Shown piece after piece: positions 52,200-64,000 of a stretch of 64,000 bases of DNA; within the stretch, counting starts at the first letter, position 1, and the number at the start of each line of letters is the position of its first letter. Origin of the DNA: Seriola aureovittata (lineage: Eukaryota; Chordata; Actinopteri; Carangiformes; Carangidae); NCBI RefSeq assembly GCF_021018895.1, contig NC_079371.1, positions 6,778,501 to 6,842,500 of the forward strand. Reading direction: 5' to 3'. The notes under the pieces were generated by a model. That model ran no database searches, was not told the origin of the DNA, and was given only the letters and a program-made list of their open reading frames with translations. The position numbers and the translations under genes are program-made.

Positions 52200-55100
52200 A
52201 CAGGGTTGCTTTCAGTTCAGTCCCAATCTTTGAACTATCTCTATTCTCCACAGTGTTAACTTTGATCTTTTATTTTTCAGTAAAGTATAATTAGTTCAAC
52301 CATGAGCCAATGCTAATAGTAGAATATACTTCTTGGTAAAGTACTCTATATAGCTGTCTCAATGCAAACCCTGGGTTTAATGATTTAGATTAATCCATGC
52401 TAACCCAGAGTAAATCGCAACTCTGTGCTGACGCTCGTGTGTACTAATTTGTAATGCAATCTTTAATCTTGTGAGAGTGAGGCTTGACATCTCTGGAGTA
52501 CCCAGCAGAAATGACGTTTCCAGGCTTGTGCCACAGTAATGACAAGGGCACAATGAGCTGTGGCTTGATGACAGATTTGTTCAATGATGGCCTGTTTCTA
52601 CTACGCTGAACTCCAACTACCACCCCGGGCTTTTTCCCATGCAGCCTTGAGTAATCTTCAGCACTCTAATACATTCTAGGCAAGTGACTTAAAATTCATA
52701 TTTGTGTGAAATATAATATCTCTCTTTGTGATTAATTCTTTTATCTCTTGGGTTTCTGAACACTGCCATTAAATCTGAAGGAAACTGTCCCACACTTTCT
52801 CCAACTCATAATTTCTAAATCTGCTGTCAAAATGCTATGACAGAATGAATTGTTCAGCCCACACGCATTAAATATTCTTCTTTTTTGAGTTAATCTTAGA
52901 AAATATTCCTACATTTAAATTTGGGAATAGAAGAAACTGCACTTCAATATGCAGACATGTCAAACATGTTAAAGATGAGAGCTCTGCCATTAAATTGTAT
53001 GCTTACTTTAGATGACATTGTACAATCTGTCAAACAATGGTAATTCCAGGACTTTATTGCTGTGATCTTAACCATCAACCTGTACTTTCATCTGATATTG
53101 TCACTTCCACTGATGGGTGGTTATCGGTTTCTTTGCACCTTAATCCTTAGAAACCATGTAAATGGCATCCTTAGTGGTTACAGTACCCCACTGCTCTTCT
53201 AAAAACCCATTATGCCAAACATATGGACAATTGAGATAAAATGTCATTCGTTGTCAAAAAACATGCTGGTGCCACCCAGTGTTACTCTAAGACTCAAACT
53301 CCCAGCACAGCGACATGGGATAATTGAGAGAGAAAAAATGGAGGGAAAAGCGGATGGTCACGGTCAACAGCTTCTGAATTCTCTAACATATAACTTGAAC
53401 AAGATATGAACAAATCATGGATACACATCTCTAAGGGAGTTAACTTCTTCATTGTACCACTGGTATGGTGGATACAAGACACAATATCACCACTTGAAAC
53501 ACTTATGTGGGAAGAAGGAGTTATGGTAGCCTACTACTTGGTTGGATACTTGCTAACCACACAATAGCCTTGGAAGAGGGATCCTTCATGTGCCTAGTCA
53601 TTTATTCCCTGTTAAATGTGAATCATTATTATATTACACATGGTATCAAATGTATATTCTTAGCTAAAACCAACAGTCATCATTGACATTTGAATTAACG
53701 GTGACTCAACTGAGGTCATTTAATCTACAGCCCCCTTTCCATCTAGCCACTAGCATTACAACTTTGTTGGAAAAATATGTATTTAATTGTATATGAAGTG
53801 TTCAGCATTTACCTCCTTGGCTCTACCCAAAGTTAAATCAAACAGACTAATGGTATCCAACAGTGGTGGTTTAAATGGCAATTTCTGTGATAAACCTGAG
53901 GAACTCACCTTTTCCCCCCCTGAGGGAGATGAATCTAGCATAGAGCATCCTAAGACCCACCCATCCTCCAGATATCTCTCCAAGCCTCTCTGTATTCAGG
54001 CCACCTTTTCCACGTCTAAGATCTGATATCACCGCGGATTGCCTCCTGTCAGTCTCTGAGAAACAGAGTTAGCAGGATTTCTGATAGAGAGAAGGGACTG
54101 TACTGACTGCAAAAGATTGCTTTGATGTGTCTGCTTTGGGGCTTGAGATGGACTGAGGCTTTATCCTAATACAGTAGACAGCTGCTCACCACATAAGCTT
54201 TAGGTTTGTTTTGTCATGTTTCTGCAGACTGTGAAGCAGTGAAATAATTGTTAATTTTGTTCTCTTGCATCAAACACAAAACACAGCACATTTAGATTCA
54301 TGCAAATAGAGCCTAGCCTATATATGTATGTATACACACATATATATTATATATAACATATATACATGTGTATGCATGCATCTCATCATCTGCACATTCA
54401 ACACTTCTTGTATGGTTTCTTGAAGCTATCACAGCTGATGTATGCCTGCATGCCAGTTTATGCTTATATTGTTATGAGCCTCGCTGTAAGCTGAATGTCT
54501 GTGTTCAAATGCAGGAGGGTATAAACATCATGATCAAAGCAGACTATTTGTCTCTCTCATCTTCTCCATGTACTGTAGTCAAGGTAATGCAATGCAGTGG
54601 ATAGAAGTAAAAGGGGGTACCAGTAAGATTGGATTTTTCGCTGCAGCCAAACTGGGATGGTAATCGCATGACATAATGAAGCACAACAGAGCGTGTGCAT
54701 GTGCATTTTCAACGTATAAAAAGAAGGCTGTGTGTGCCTCCACATGTTGGGCTCTGCATCTCCACATACCCCTCCCATCCTTCTCTAGTTTTGAAGGCCA
54801 CTGGGAAATCTCTACAGCGGGAATCTTACAGAAGTAGACTCCAGTCTAAAGGTGTACAGTGAACATGTAATTAGAAGCTGTAGACTGCTTGGCTGTGATG
54901 ATTAATGTTCTCCATTTGCTACGTGCACCTATATGAATATGGATAGAGGTGTCAGCTCCCATCTGTCTCCATATAAATCACATTCTTTGATAGCATATGC
55001 TTGTTTTCCTGTTACCACTAGCTCATTTACAGCTATCGTAATCTTTTTGTTTTGTTTAGCCATTTACTAACTGCTTTAAGCTGCATATGCAATGGTATTT

Positions 55101-55370
55101 TTGCTGCTATGGAGTTAGCCTTTGGTTAGTATTCTGCATTTTTTGACTTTCCTCTGGCTGCTCCCTAATGGTTATTAACTGCTAACTGTTGCCGCTTATG
55201 GAGGAAGTAAGATTTGGTGGCGCTCATTTTGCCCCGAGGACCATAGCACCACATTAGTAAGCATGCATTGTAGGAGGGACGTGAGAAATCTAAGTGCCAG
55301 TGGGCGAGTCAGTGTGTTTTAAGGCACAGGTGGACCATAACTGGTGGACCAAGCACAAAGGATAAAAGCT
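52200..55370. other. Non-coding; no gene seen
   Basis: It includes an AT-alternating tract at 54318-54380. The two overlapping open frames at 53783-54026 (one on each strand) have no splice-supported structure or recognised domain. Confidence 0.4.
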
Positions 55371-55379
55371 ATCGGGGTT

Positions 55380-55665
55380 TTGCTGTCAATCTGTACGGAA
55401 GAGTGAGGTTTCAGCCCAGGAGGACGAGGCACAGCAAATACAGAAAAATGTTCCCACAAAAACATAAGTTACATCCAAACCCACACAAAGACCGTCACTG
55501 CACTCTACATGACCCATATTTTGGACATGACAGCGAAGAGGAAGGAAGTTGTAGGCATAGCCGCTGGCCTGTTTCGCTTGATCAAACTGTTGGCTGGAAC
55601 CAACAGCATCATGACAAAGCCACCATGGAGCTCAGTCTACCAGGGGTTTTCTGAATCATACCCAT
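55380..55665 (+). pseudogene. Degenerate coding-like patch, family unknown
   Basis: Protein-like reading changes frame here. One frame gives SEVSAQEDEAQQIQKNVPTK up to a TAA near 55466. The frame two bases later then gives SYIQTHTKTVTALYMTHILD, RKEVVGIAAGLFRLIKLLAG and TKPPWSSVYQGFSESYP before a TAA at about 55660. Composition is higher in GC than around it. This looks like a frameshifted remnant of a coding sequence, perhaps from a mobile element. I do not recognise the protein. Confidence 0.3.
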
Positions 55666-55669
55666 AAAG

Positions 55670-58600
55670 GAGGCAGCCTAACACTGCTTTGTGAAATGTC
55701 AGTTCCTTATTTCACTTATGCTGTTAATGTAGAATTTCACTAAGCATGATTTTTTTTTACCTTTTTTAAAGAGAACTTTGCACTGTTTGAACCTGTTTTG
55801 TGCTTTTCTTTTTGTATGTCCTTGCTCTCTGACAGAGGTATAATGGGAGATTCTTTATAAATGGACATTAAATAAAGGGATATTTATTATTGCACTTAAT
55901 TATATTGCATTTTTTTTGTCCTGTTTCCTTGCTAGTTTTTACTTTTTATCAGCTATAAGAAAAGGGAAATGTAACTGCATTTTTCTAACTAGTTAACACA
56001 TGCCAACTGCCCTTTGATGTCAACAGGTAGAGATCTTTTAAAGCCCTAAACACCTAAAAGGGAAAACATTTTCTTTAAATATTGAACAGTAAACTCCAGT
56101 TAACAGATTTTCTCAAACTGTGCACAGCAGACAGTTTATTAGAAGGAAACCAAATTTAGGTGGTATTTTCAATACTACTGTATTGGGCCAAATACACAGT
56201 AATGTTTGATACTTGAAAAAGTAGAGAATTCAAACACTAATCATTTACAGTTCAACAGTAGATATGCTCACTGAAAGGAGCAGGTTCCAGCTTTTGTATA
56301 AGAGAGCAATATATTATACAATGTTTTTATCCTTAAAATTGCGAAGGCCAAAAAAGTTAGTCTTAGACTTTACCCAGCTGCAGTTGTTCTGTTATTCAAG
56401 GGGAGATAAATTCCTAATGAGTGGAAAGTGTCTCCAACGTTTTTACTGCAGTGGTAAAAAAATAAAAAAGGTGTCAGAACATCGTGTTATGATGGCAAGC
56501 CCAAAAGGATGCTGACAGTCAGAGTAAATCAGAGAAAAGGCAGGTCCGATCCACCACTGTTATTCAAGTGATAACGTTGGAAATCACAACTGGAGCCATT
56601 GGGTAATGTTGATACTCTTGAAGATGTTTCAAAGTTCAAACAGCTGACAAAACATGTCTCCCCCACTGTTACTTCTATTAAGTAGTTGTTCTGGAGTTTT
56701 CTATCATGTGACATGAGAAAAAACTGAAATATGATGAAGGTCACAACTACTGTACTGAATAGACCTTAAGATGAGATTGTTTTTCATCTGTCCTTGTGTA
56801 TGACACCAGTTAAAATATTTCATATTTTATACTGACAGATGCAGAAAAACACAAAAGAGCTTTAACTGCAGTCTGAGTGAACAACAGTATAGATGGTACC
56901 ATTTTCAAATCACTGATTATGTCTTGGTAGGGAAGTCTGAGATGGAACAAAGCTGGCAGTTAAGAAGAAATGTCCTCATGTTTTGAAAAACCCACAGGCG
57001 AGACAGACACTGGCTCTGTGAGATTTCCTCTGAGGCTCAAGTCCAAGAGACAACTCAGGCATTGCTCCATTTGCTTTGTGCACTTTTTCCAGGGTGATGT
57101 CTTGTTCACAAGAGCCTCTTGGGGTGCTGGACACGCATTGCATGTCTTGCAGTTTTTCCAAAGAACAAAGGCATATGGCTATGGTAATCCTTTAGCCTGT
57201 TAAGGAAAAACAAGTTCAGACAGACTACAAAGTAATCCTGTTGGACATACACTGTTGTGCCTTCTCCATGTCTTTACTATCAGGTGGATTTAATTACTCC
57301 ATTGTATAAGAGAGAAGCAAAGTCTTTCCACGTTTCACTGGAATTGAAACAGTTTTTTTGTTTGTGTAAAATGCCCCATCACTGCAGACATGTATTACAA
57401 AGATTAAAAACATTTCTGAAGTGTTTCAGGATTTGAATAAATGACAACAGCATAACCCCAGGCCATCAGCAGAGTCCATGACACGTTTATCAAGTGTACT
57501 CGCCCCTTTTTAATAAAGCACGCATTTCTCCTCCAAAGAGCAGAACCAGAGGATTTGACACACTATTTCAGGAAACAATGTGGGCGTCTTGTGGGAACAT
57601 ACAGACAAATGGAGGGAGTCTCAGTGGTCAGGCACCAAGGTGAATACATTTTCAGACTTGCATTGTGTCTGTTCAACATGATAAAGACGCGTCTCCGGTC
57701 CTGGATGGTTTGAAAGCTCTGAGCCTAATGTGTGGGCCGAGATAACCATGAACAAAGTATGGTCATGCATGACTAAAAGAGTGTGTGTCACCAAGTACAA
57801 AATCACAATAAAATCACTTCTTGTGAAGATCAGCCAGACGTCCAAGTCGTCTCCTCAAATGAGCCATAATAAAATGTCACATTTATTCTTGTCGACCGTG
57901 ATGTCATCTCTACCCGAAAGTCAATGTGACTTCGAAATTAGACGTCATTAATACAAGGACATTTAAATATTAACTGGCTTACCTTGAAATGACCATTTCT
58001 GCTGTTTGACTGAGCAAGGGCTGAATATTACTGCCATCTCAACACACCAGTTGCTTTCGACCAGTGAAGCCTCTTTTATTGCTAAACAGCAGCTACATTC
58101 TGTTTTTTATCATGTAACTCGCATGTGGCAGCGACAATATGTCCAAAATCAGATGAACTTCACAACTACTTTGTGTTTTTCCAGTAAACTGGACGATGTC
58201 AGATAGACTTTTTAAAGCAGATATAATAAGTTATCAACATTCAAAAAATGGTGCCAAGACTACATTAGTCTTTTCATTTATCCCTGTAAAATCAAGTGCA
58301 CGCATGACAGCCTGTCTTTAAATTGTTTTAATGGACAAAACTATGTCTCGTCTAGATTGACATATGAACTTAATAAATTGCAGAACTAATTATTAATTAA
58401 TTATACAAGCCTTTTTCTATTAATCTATTAATCCCTTGAGGTCTGCAGCCCCACCGGAGAACGATAGGACGTGATGAGCTTGAGCAGAGCCTGGTTTGGG
58501 CAGATTTTCACATGGATCACAGTTTCAGTCTGGTTTGGGCATAAAATATAAAGATTACTAATCATCATATTAACACTGCCATTGATTGAATCAAGAAAGG

Positions 58601-59400
58601 GGGGGGGGGTTAATTAAAGACTCAGGAAAGGATCTAATAGACTCACATACTTGGTGATGAATACTTTCAGTCTGAAACATTTTGTACTAGTAATGCATAA
58701 ATCCATACATTTGTGTTAAACCATTCATAACTGCCAAATACATAAAATGCATGACAATATTAAGCACTTTTAAAAATGGCATCAGGAACCTAAAGGGTTT
58801 CTTTTTTTTCTTTTTTTTCAATGACATTATCTTGCTATTCTCACATAACCCACAAACTTCCTGTCACCAATATGTGCTCTGTAAATGAATACGCTCACTA
58901 GGTTTACTAATCTCTTTTAACAGTACTATGTTTAATTAGATCGTTTTCAAATGGTTTTGTCCACAATGAGGCGTACTTATCTCTTTCTCAGTTCTACGAA
59001 TCCATGAAGCAGTGATTTAGTTCTGCCTCAATGACAGATAATGAAATAATAAGACTGACAAGCTAAAATGTCTAAACTTTGACTTTAAATACGGCTTACT
59101 TGCAGACTGCAACTATTTTGCAAAAACATACTTGGTAGCGACTTAGTCAAAGTTTCATCCTTTCAAAACCATCCTCCCTGTGAAGTTGTGTGATACAAAA
59201 TAGCAGTGGACTTAGCAACAACACCTCTCAGAGCTCAAACTATTTGTGTTCTACTCTTAAGAAAAAGTTGGTTCACCTTTTTTGGAGTGTGCGATGATAT
59301 CATTACAGTTGAATACTGCACTTCACCTGTCAAGGACAACTAGTCATCTCACTAATGTGGTGAGAAAAAGTCTGCCAGTGATCCAGAGGTCAGACAACGA
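55670..59400. other. Non-coding; no gene seen
   Basis: AT-rich DNA. The segment 56976-57203 is open in several frames but shows no domain. A short poly-G lies at 58600-58609. No exon of glra4 was confirmed here. Confidence 0.4.
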
Positions 59401-59415
59401 GGGATTTGTGGAAGT

Positions 59416-59423
59416 ATATAAAC
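59416..59423 (+). promoter_or_regulatory. TATA-like box upstream of a small ORF
   Basis: The octamer 'tatataaa' in 'gaagtatataaactg' lies about 140 bases before the ATG of the 59562 frame. TATA-like strings are common in AT-rich DNA, so this is only suggestive. Confidence 0.2.
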
Positions 59424-59561
59424 TGTAGTGTTTTACCCTTGAAGCATCTTTGTGCTGTGAATAAAAGACGGTCACCTGCAGGCCAGAGTGAGCCCTAACA
59501 TCAGGCAGTAATTCATTCAGTGTGTAGAGAAATTACACAGGCTCCTGCTTTGTATCCCAAC

Positions 59562-59708
59562 ATGGACCACTCTCATTTCATGCTGCTGGAGAGGAGAGAA
59601 CCTCTTTCTGCCATTGTGTTATCTGACGAACACAGCTGTAATCCTCCTCAACGACCCTCTGCAGCCCCTTCACCACCCGACGAATTCTGCTTCACTGGTC
59701 ATCTGTGA
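59562..59708 (+). CDS. Possible small ORF of 48 codons, unknown
   Basis: The ATG at 59562 has a strong context (A at -3, G at +4). The frame encodes 48 residues, beginning MDHSHFMLLERREPLSAIVL, then SDEHSCNPPQRPS and ending DEFCFTGHL. It is GC-richer than its surroundings. No signal peptide, membrane segment or family is recognised. The opposite strand is also open and protein-like here (a stretch with VEEDYSCVRQITQWQKEV), so the true coding strand, if any, is unclear. Confidence 0.22.
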   Translation: MDHSHFMLLERREPLSAIVLSDEHSCNPPQRPSAAPSPPDEFCFTGHL

Positions 59709-59869
59709 CCTCAGGTGGACTAAAATGGAGCGAGAGGAACACGTTTTGATGTTTGGGCTTTTACTTTCACTGCAGGTAGACCTCACTGGGTGTTACGATG
59801 TACCGTCTCTGAGAGGATCACAGTGGGTACATGAGCCAAGCAGTGCCTTCTTTAATCAGTGAGCTGTTA

Positions 59870-61630
59870 CATGACAGTCATAGGAATGCTGTAAGGTGAC
59901 AATAAGTACACCTTTGTAAAAAAAATCATGTTAACAGTATGAGCTATGTTATTCCCCCACAATTCCCTTGGACAGGGTAGCATGGTAAAATTGGACTGCT
60001 AGCACTACAGCTTGCAGACTCACATGACTATGAACATGAAGTACATGAATTGAAAGATTAGGCTCTTGTCTTTTAGGTGATTGTGGTTATTTTTAAAACT
60101 AATACCCTACTGTAAAAACAATGCAGGTATAATTCACAGATGAGTATACCAGTGAAAGTTAAGGTTTTGATGTTTCTCTAGTCTACATGCTTTCAAAGCA
60201 AATCAAAAATGAAATAGTTTTGAAAAATGAATGTCCAATTAATTTCAAAGGTCAAACAATAAGAATAATCTTTTTGTTTCAATCAAGGCAGACCACCACC
60301 CCAAAACAGGTTACAGTTAAAGCTGTGCTCTAAATAAATTATCATTATTGATCTAAGTTTGATAAAGATCTTGATTATTGTCAAAAGTCCATACGTGTAA
60401 TTTGATATCCTCCTTCTGTTTTGATTTTTTTTTTCACTCATCTAATTCTGAATCAAAATTGCAATGTTTCATACACTGAACTGTAGCTTCAAGTAAAACA
60501 GCCAAAATGACCTCAATTTAAGGTAATGGTTTAGGTTGCGGTATAAATTTTACTTTGAGTTAGTGACTACTATGTGTAGTGTGCTTCACTACTGTTGCCT
60601 ACATCATTTGGCTGATAAATGACATGCCTTTGTAATTACTGATTGATTGCAGCATGGTCATTCTAAATGCTTCAGTTAACGAGATTTTGATTCAATTATG
60701 AAGCAGATCTTCAGTTTGACTCTACTTCCCACAGTTTCTTTTTGTCCAACCATTTATTACGAGAGCTGGTGTTTTGTAGGCCTCACATTGCCTTGTCCCT
60801 GAGAGTGAAGTTTAATCAGCGTGGACTGTATGGTCAGACATAATGACATGATGGAGGGTTTCACAATGGGCCCCCACTTCATGTTCCTAATTGCAGAGAA
60901 CATAATGACCTACAGTGGTGAACCTCAGAGCCAAAGTGCTGCTCTAGTCAATAAGTGGCCATTTTAATCTGCCAGGGCCAGAGAAGAAGAGTGGAGAGGT
61001 CCACTTAATTGCATTACTCTTCCACTGTGTCACACACTTTGTTACCTAGATACTAACGAGACTCTGTGTGCTCTGTTGTTTTGGTTCGTGCACAGTGAAA
61101 ACATTTTGAAACCAAAAAAAAATCACATGTATTTGTGAGTAATGACACCACCTGAATCCATCTGTCAAGTTTGTGCAGCAGGTTATTATGACCTATAGTT
61201 ATGTTTTGTTGTCAGGTGAAATCCTGCGGCCTTAGTAATTATGACAGGAGCAAAGGGAAACGTGCAGTAGAGAGCGACAAAATCCGCTTCAGGTGGAGGT
61301 TGAGGTGGATGGATGGGTCAACAAAACACAGGAATATGACACAGGAGAGTGGTGTTCGAGTCTATATGTGGAAGTAGCAGTTTATGTTGTTTCTATTATC
61401 CATGATCGTTAGACAAAGTTAACCAAGTTGTTGTTGTTGTTGTAACCATGACAACAAAGGTCGTGTAATGTTGATGAGGTACTTATTTCAACCCAAATCA
61501 CGATCTCTTCCTTGAAGGTAGGTCTGCCGCTCTCCATACTGTCTGCGTGTTAATTACTGTCACCGTGACGACCGATGTCCGGTACGCCTACCACTGTTTC
61601 TGTACACCTGAGAAATTTGAGTCCGATATT
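59870..61630. other. Non-coding; no gene seen
   Basis: Only AT-rich unique-looking sequence and a short (GTT)n run at 61428-61443. Confidence 0.4.
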
Positions 61631-61635
61631 CACTC

Positions 61636-61925
61636 TCACTTTTAGCTCTGTTTTGGTTTCCACCAGCTCAGGATGGAAATGTCCGAATCTTTAGCTGCTA
61701 AATGCTCTGCTCTGTCTGCACTGTGTTCACCAGCCAGTCTCTAACTTTGTCTGTCTTCCACTTGGATCTGGGTAGGTAGTGTACGGCGGCTTTATCAGAG
61801 TTTTTTTTGTTGTTGATGAAAGCGTCTTTCTGAGTCTGAAAATTAAGTGTGAATCAAAACAGTAAAATTTCAGCCTGAAAGACACTAAAACGTTCCATAT
61901 AGAGCTGAGGGGAAGTAATCATCCT
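61636..61925 (+). repeat. Dispersed repeat ('TTTAGCTCTGTTTTGG' family), copy 2
   Basis: It begins 'cttttagctctgttttggtt', continues 'tttagctgctaaatgctctg', 'gttcaccagcc', 'ggtagtgtacgg' and 'cactaaaacgttcc', and ends near 'gagctgaggggaag'. It shares its opening and middle blocks with 13919-14125 and is the longer copy. Confidence 0.6.
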
Positions 61926-61929
61926 CTGT

Positions 61930-64000
61930 GTGTTCATTACAGCAAGAAACCCCTTCTACATGATCAATAGTAATTTCATCCATTACTATTATAAATATAT
62001 TGATAAGAGCAGCTTTAATTTCATGATTTTTTGCCAGAGTGTCTCTACATCTCTTCCTACTTCTTTGGTTAATGTTGCTTCAAGTCTACTTGCATTGCAT
62101 TTGGCAGGTTTATCTGAGTTTGTAGCGATGAGGTGGTAAGTTTCATTCACTTCCTTTGACTCATGGCATAACTCTTTATCCATATAGATACGTGTGGTAG
62201 CAGAGGCATGCCACAGACACATGGTTTAGTGTGGGTAAGGAAAAGGAGGGGAGAGATCCGATTTCTCTTCCAGGATGGAAAGTTTTTGTAAGATGTCACT
62301 GATTATAGCTTTTAAACTCATGGTGAGATTCTTAATAAGAGACAAGCTCATAAAGATAATTGGCATATTTCAGGAGATTTTCTCCCTAAGCATAAAACCA
62401 CCATCTTTATCCTCGAGCATCATGATCTCAGTGAAAATTACCATGTCTTCAGATGTGGCGAATGAGACTGTAATGCACATTTTATATTACAGAAAGAGGG
62501 AAAGGTCATATGTGGTTTGATTGAAAGTGGCAGAAAACCATCAGTCACATCTCTCAGCTCGGGGTGTCAGCCTAACACTGAAGGTGCTGGCTGACTGCTG
62601 GAGACCATCAGTAAGCTGTCACCTGCACCATATATCCAAACACAAATTTAATGCCCACTGAAGCAATGGGCAGATCTGTGTCAGACACCGCTTTCTTGTC
62701 GGGGATTTCAGATTAGACTGTGAGGCCAAGTATGTGTCCTCACCAACCTATTAAAAGTTGCTCATAGCAAATTTATAATCAGGAGGAAGGCTCCTTAGTT
62801 GTGAAAGTGAATGTTTCAGGCTACAAAGACAGTTACCACAAAATTTAACCGGTTTAAAACAAATCCTTACATTCCTCTGAGAGTGAGCAGAATAAATAAT
62901 GACTTGTTTTGAAGTTTTATTTAACAAGCTACAATTAAATCATCAACTTATCCTCAATGGAATTTAAGGCTTACCAGGGCAAAAATATAAATTCTTTGTT
63001 TATCTTTTGATGAATTTTCTTTGTATCCCTAGTCTTCATATTTCATTGATAAGTATACCACTACTGTTCATGGTGGCGCTGGCTGCGGAGAGCAAACCGT
63101 CTGTTCGACTCCTGTCTCCAGCGTGGCTCTCATTTTTTAGTCATTAACTCACGTAAACATCCCATCTGTCCTCCTTTCATGCTTCCTTTTCATCAGCACT
63201 CCTCTCTGCTCTAGTCTGTGTATCAGCCAAGTGTGTGGGGATTTCCTGTGTTTTCAGAAAGGATAACAGGGCCCCGAAAGTGTGACACTCTAACTCAAGG
63301 TGAAATTGCTGTTACAGTCGATTGATAGTTTTGTTTTTTCTTCCACTGGCATGTACAATTGTCTTTTAAAAAAAGATTAACAAGTGAAATCCTACATGAG
63401 CTCAAACAACATCTTGATTTCATTCATTTATTATTTTAATTACTTTTATATGCTTTCATTTCAGTTAAGAGCGTTATGCAAAAGGTGTGCATTTTCATGT
63501 TAATTCTTTGGATGAACCATATTTTCATGTCCTTGTCAGTTGTGAAACATTTGAAATAAAGGAACACAGTTGTGGCGGTCCTCTTCCCGCTACTGTTTAC
63601 TAGCCTCCAGATATTACTTTGCTGTTGCAGATACTTCTATACCAGCTGGGACTACCATCAGAATTTAATTAAAAACCATCACAGAAAGATTGTGTCCTCG
63701 CCCAACAACTGAGCTTTTGAAGTTTGGATTGACTAAATCACGTTTACTTCTTTGCAGAATGTTTTCTGCAAGGAACACTTTTTGCGCCTGCTCTTTCACA
63801 GGTGTTTCTTGATCATTTGAAAGCAACATTTTAAGTAAACATTAAAATATGGTCTGAGTTTTAACATAGTGTCTTAACCTTTCCCTTTCGGAAAACCCTT
63901 ATTCACCATACATTTAAATTTAAGTTTGTGACGCTTTATCTTGATTCACAATGAGTCCAACAGCTGCATAAGTTTCTTTATCTGAGCGTCTTGACAAATT
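61930..64000. other. Non-coding to window end; no gene seen
   Basis: AT-rich sequence without recognised exons, RNA genes or clear repeats. A short tRNA-like phrase ('gttcgactcctgtctcc') at about 63101-63119 is not accompanied by the rest of a tRNA. Confidence 0.4.

Noticed and set aside
53783..54026. Overlapping open frames on both strands, one with a donor-like 'ggaaaag|gtgagttcc'
   Set aside because: No start codon or acceptor gives a consistent exon, and the phase needed for glra4 exon 1 runs into a TAG.
56976..57203. Cys-rich minus-strand reading with an acceptor-like 'tttttccttaacag'
   Set aside because: All frames are partly open, the Cys-rich one has an internal TAG just after the acceptor, and there is no matching donor or family.
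57621..57845. Hydrophobic minus-strand frame as a possible glra4 signal peptide exon
   Set aside because: The frame starts at TTG with a stop shortly upstream and no in-frame ATG ahead of the hydrophobic part, and no donor in the right phase.
57983..57996. Tiny glra4 exon 1 candidate (ATG GTC ATT TCA AG|gtaagc)
   Set aside because: The phase fits exon 2, but it encodes only four residues with no signal peptide, which a glycine receptor subunit needs.
63065..63125. Possible tRNA gene
   Set aside because: Only a B-box-like phrase is present; no A box or foldable acceptor and anticodon stems.

Overview
This window is vertebrate nuclear DNA, almost certainly from a ray-finned fish and probably a spiny-rayed (percomorph) teleost. 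The coding exons are short, have GT-AG introns and match vertebrate gene families. They sit in AT-rich non-coding DNA with many (CA)n, poly-G and A-rich tracts. Several dispersed repeats are of kinds I recall as common in teleosts: tRNA-derived SINEs, fold-back MITE-like elements and a hAT remnant. Nothing prokaryotic is present. Repeat-family statements rest on recalled consensus patterns, not on a database search.

Two protein-coding genes can be read at exon level, both on the minus strand. At 1633-6120 lies a complete seven-exon alpha-galactosidase A gene (gla), 431 codons, with all catalytic and specificity residues present. At 25995-42974 lies a glycine receptor alpha-subunit gene, best matched to alpha-4 (glra4). 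Eight exons encode the mature protein from just after the signal peptide to the stop codon; the signal-peptide exon was not found with confidence. Exon lengths in both genes (175, 92, 162 and 198 in gla; 68, 224, 83, 138, 215 and 150 in glra4) fit the vertebrate gene structures. The two genes act in unrelated processes (lysosomal glycolipid breakdown and inhibitory chloride channels). Their linkage fits the human order, where GLA and GLRA4 both lie in Xq22.

Layout: 1-540 has no gene; 541-1484 holds a broken hAT-type transposase copy and one transposon end; 1633-6120 is gla, with its promoter at about 6121-6360; 6600-25300 is a gene-poor stretch of repeats, possible conserved non-coding DNA and one unassigned exon-like segment at 19023-19190; 25300-42974 is glra4; 42975-64000 is non-coding or unresolved, with a SINE at about 48150, unexplained minus-strand open frames at 49602-50519, a dispersed repeat at 51735-52192, a degenerate coding-like patch near 55380-55665 and a TATA-preceded 48-codon frame at 59562.

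The best leads for something undescribed are the 19023-19190 exon-like segment, the 59562-59708 small ORF, and the open frames near 50 kb. None has a recognised family.
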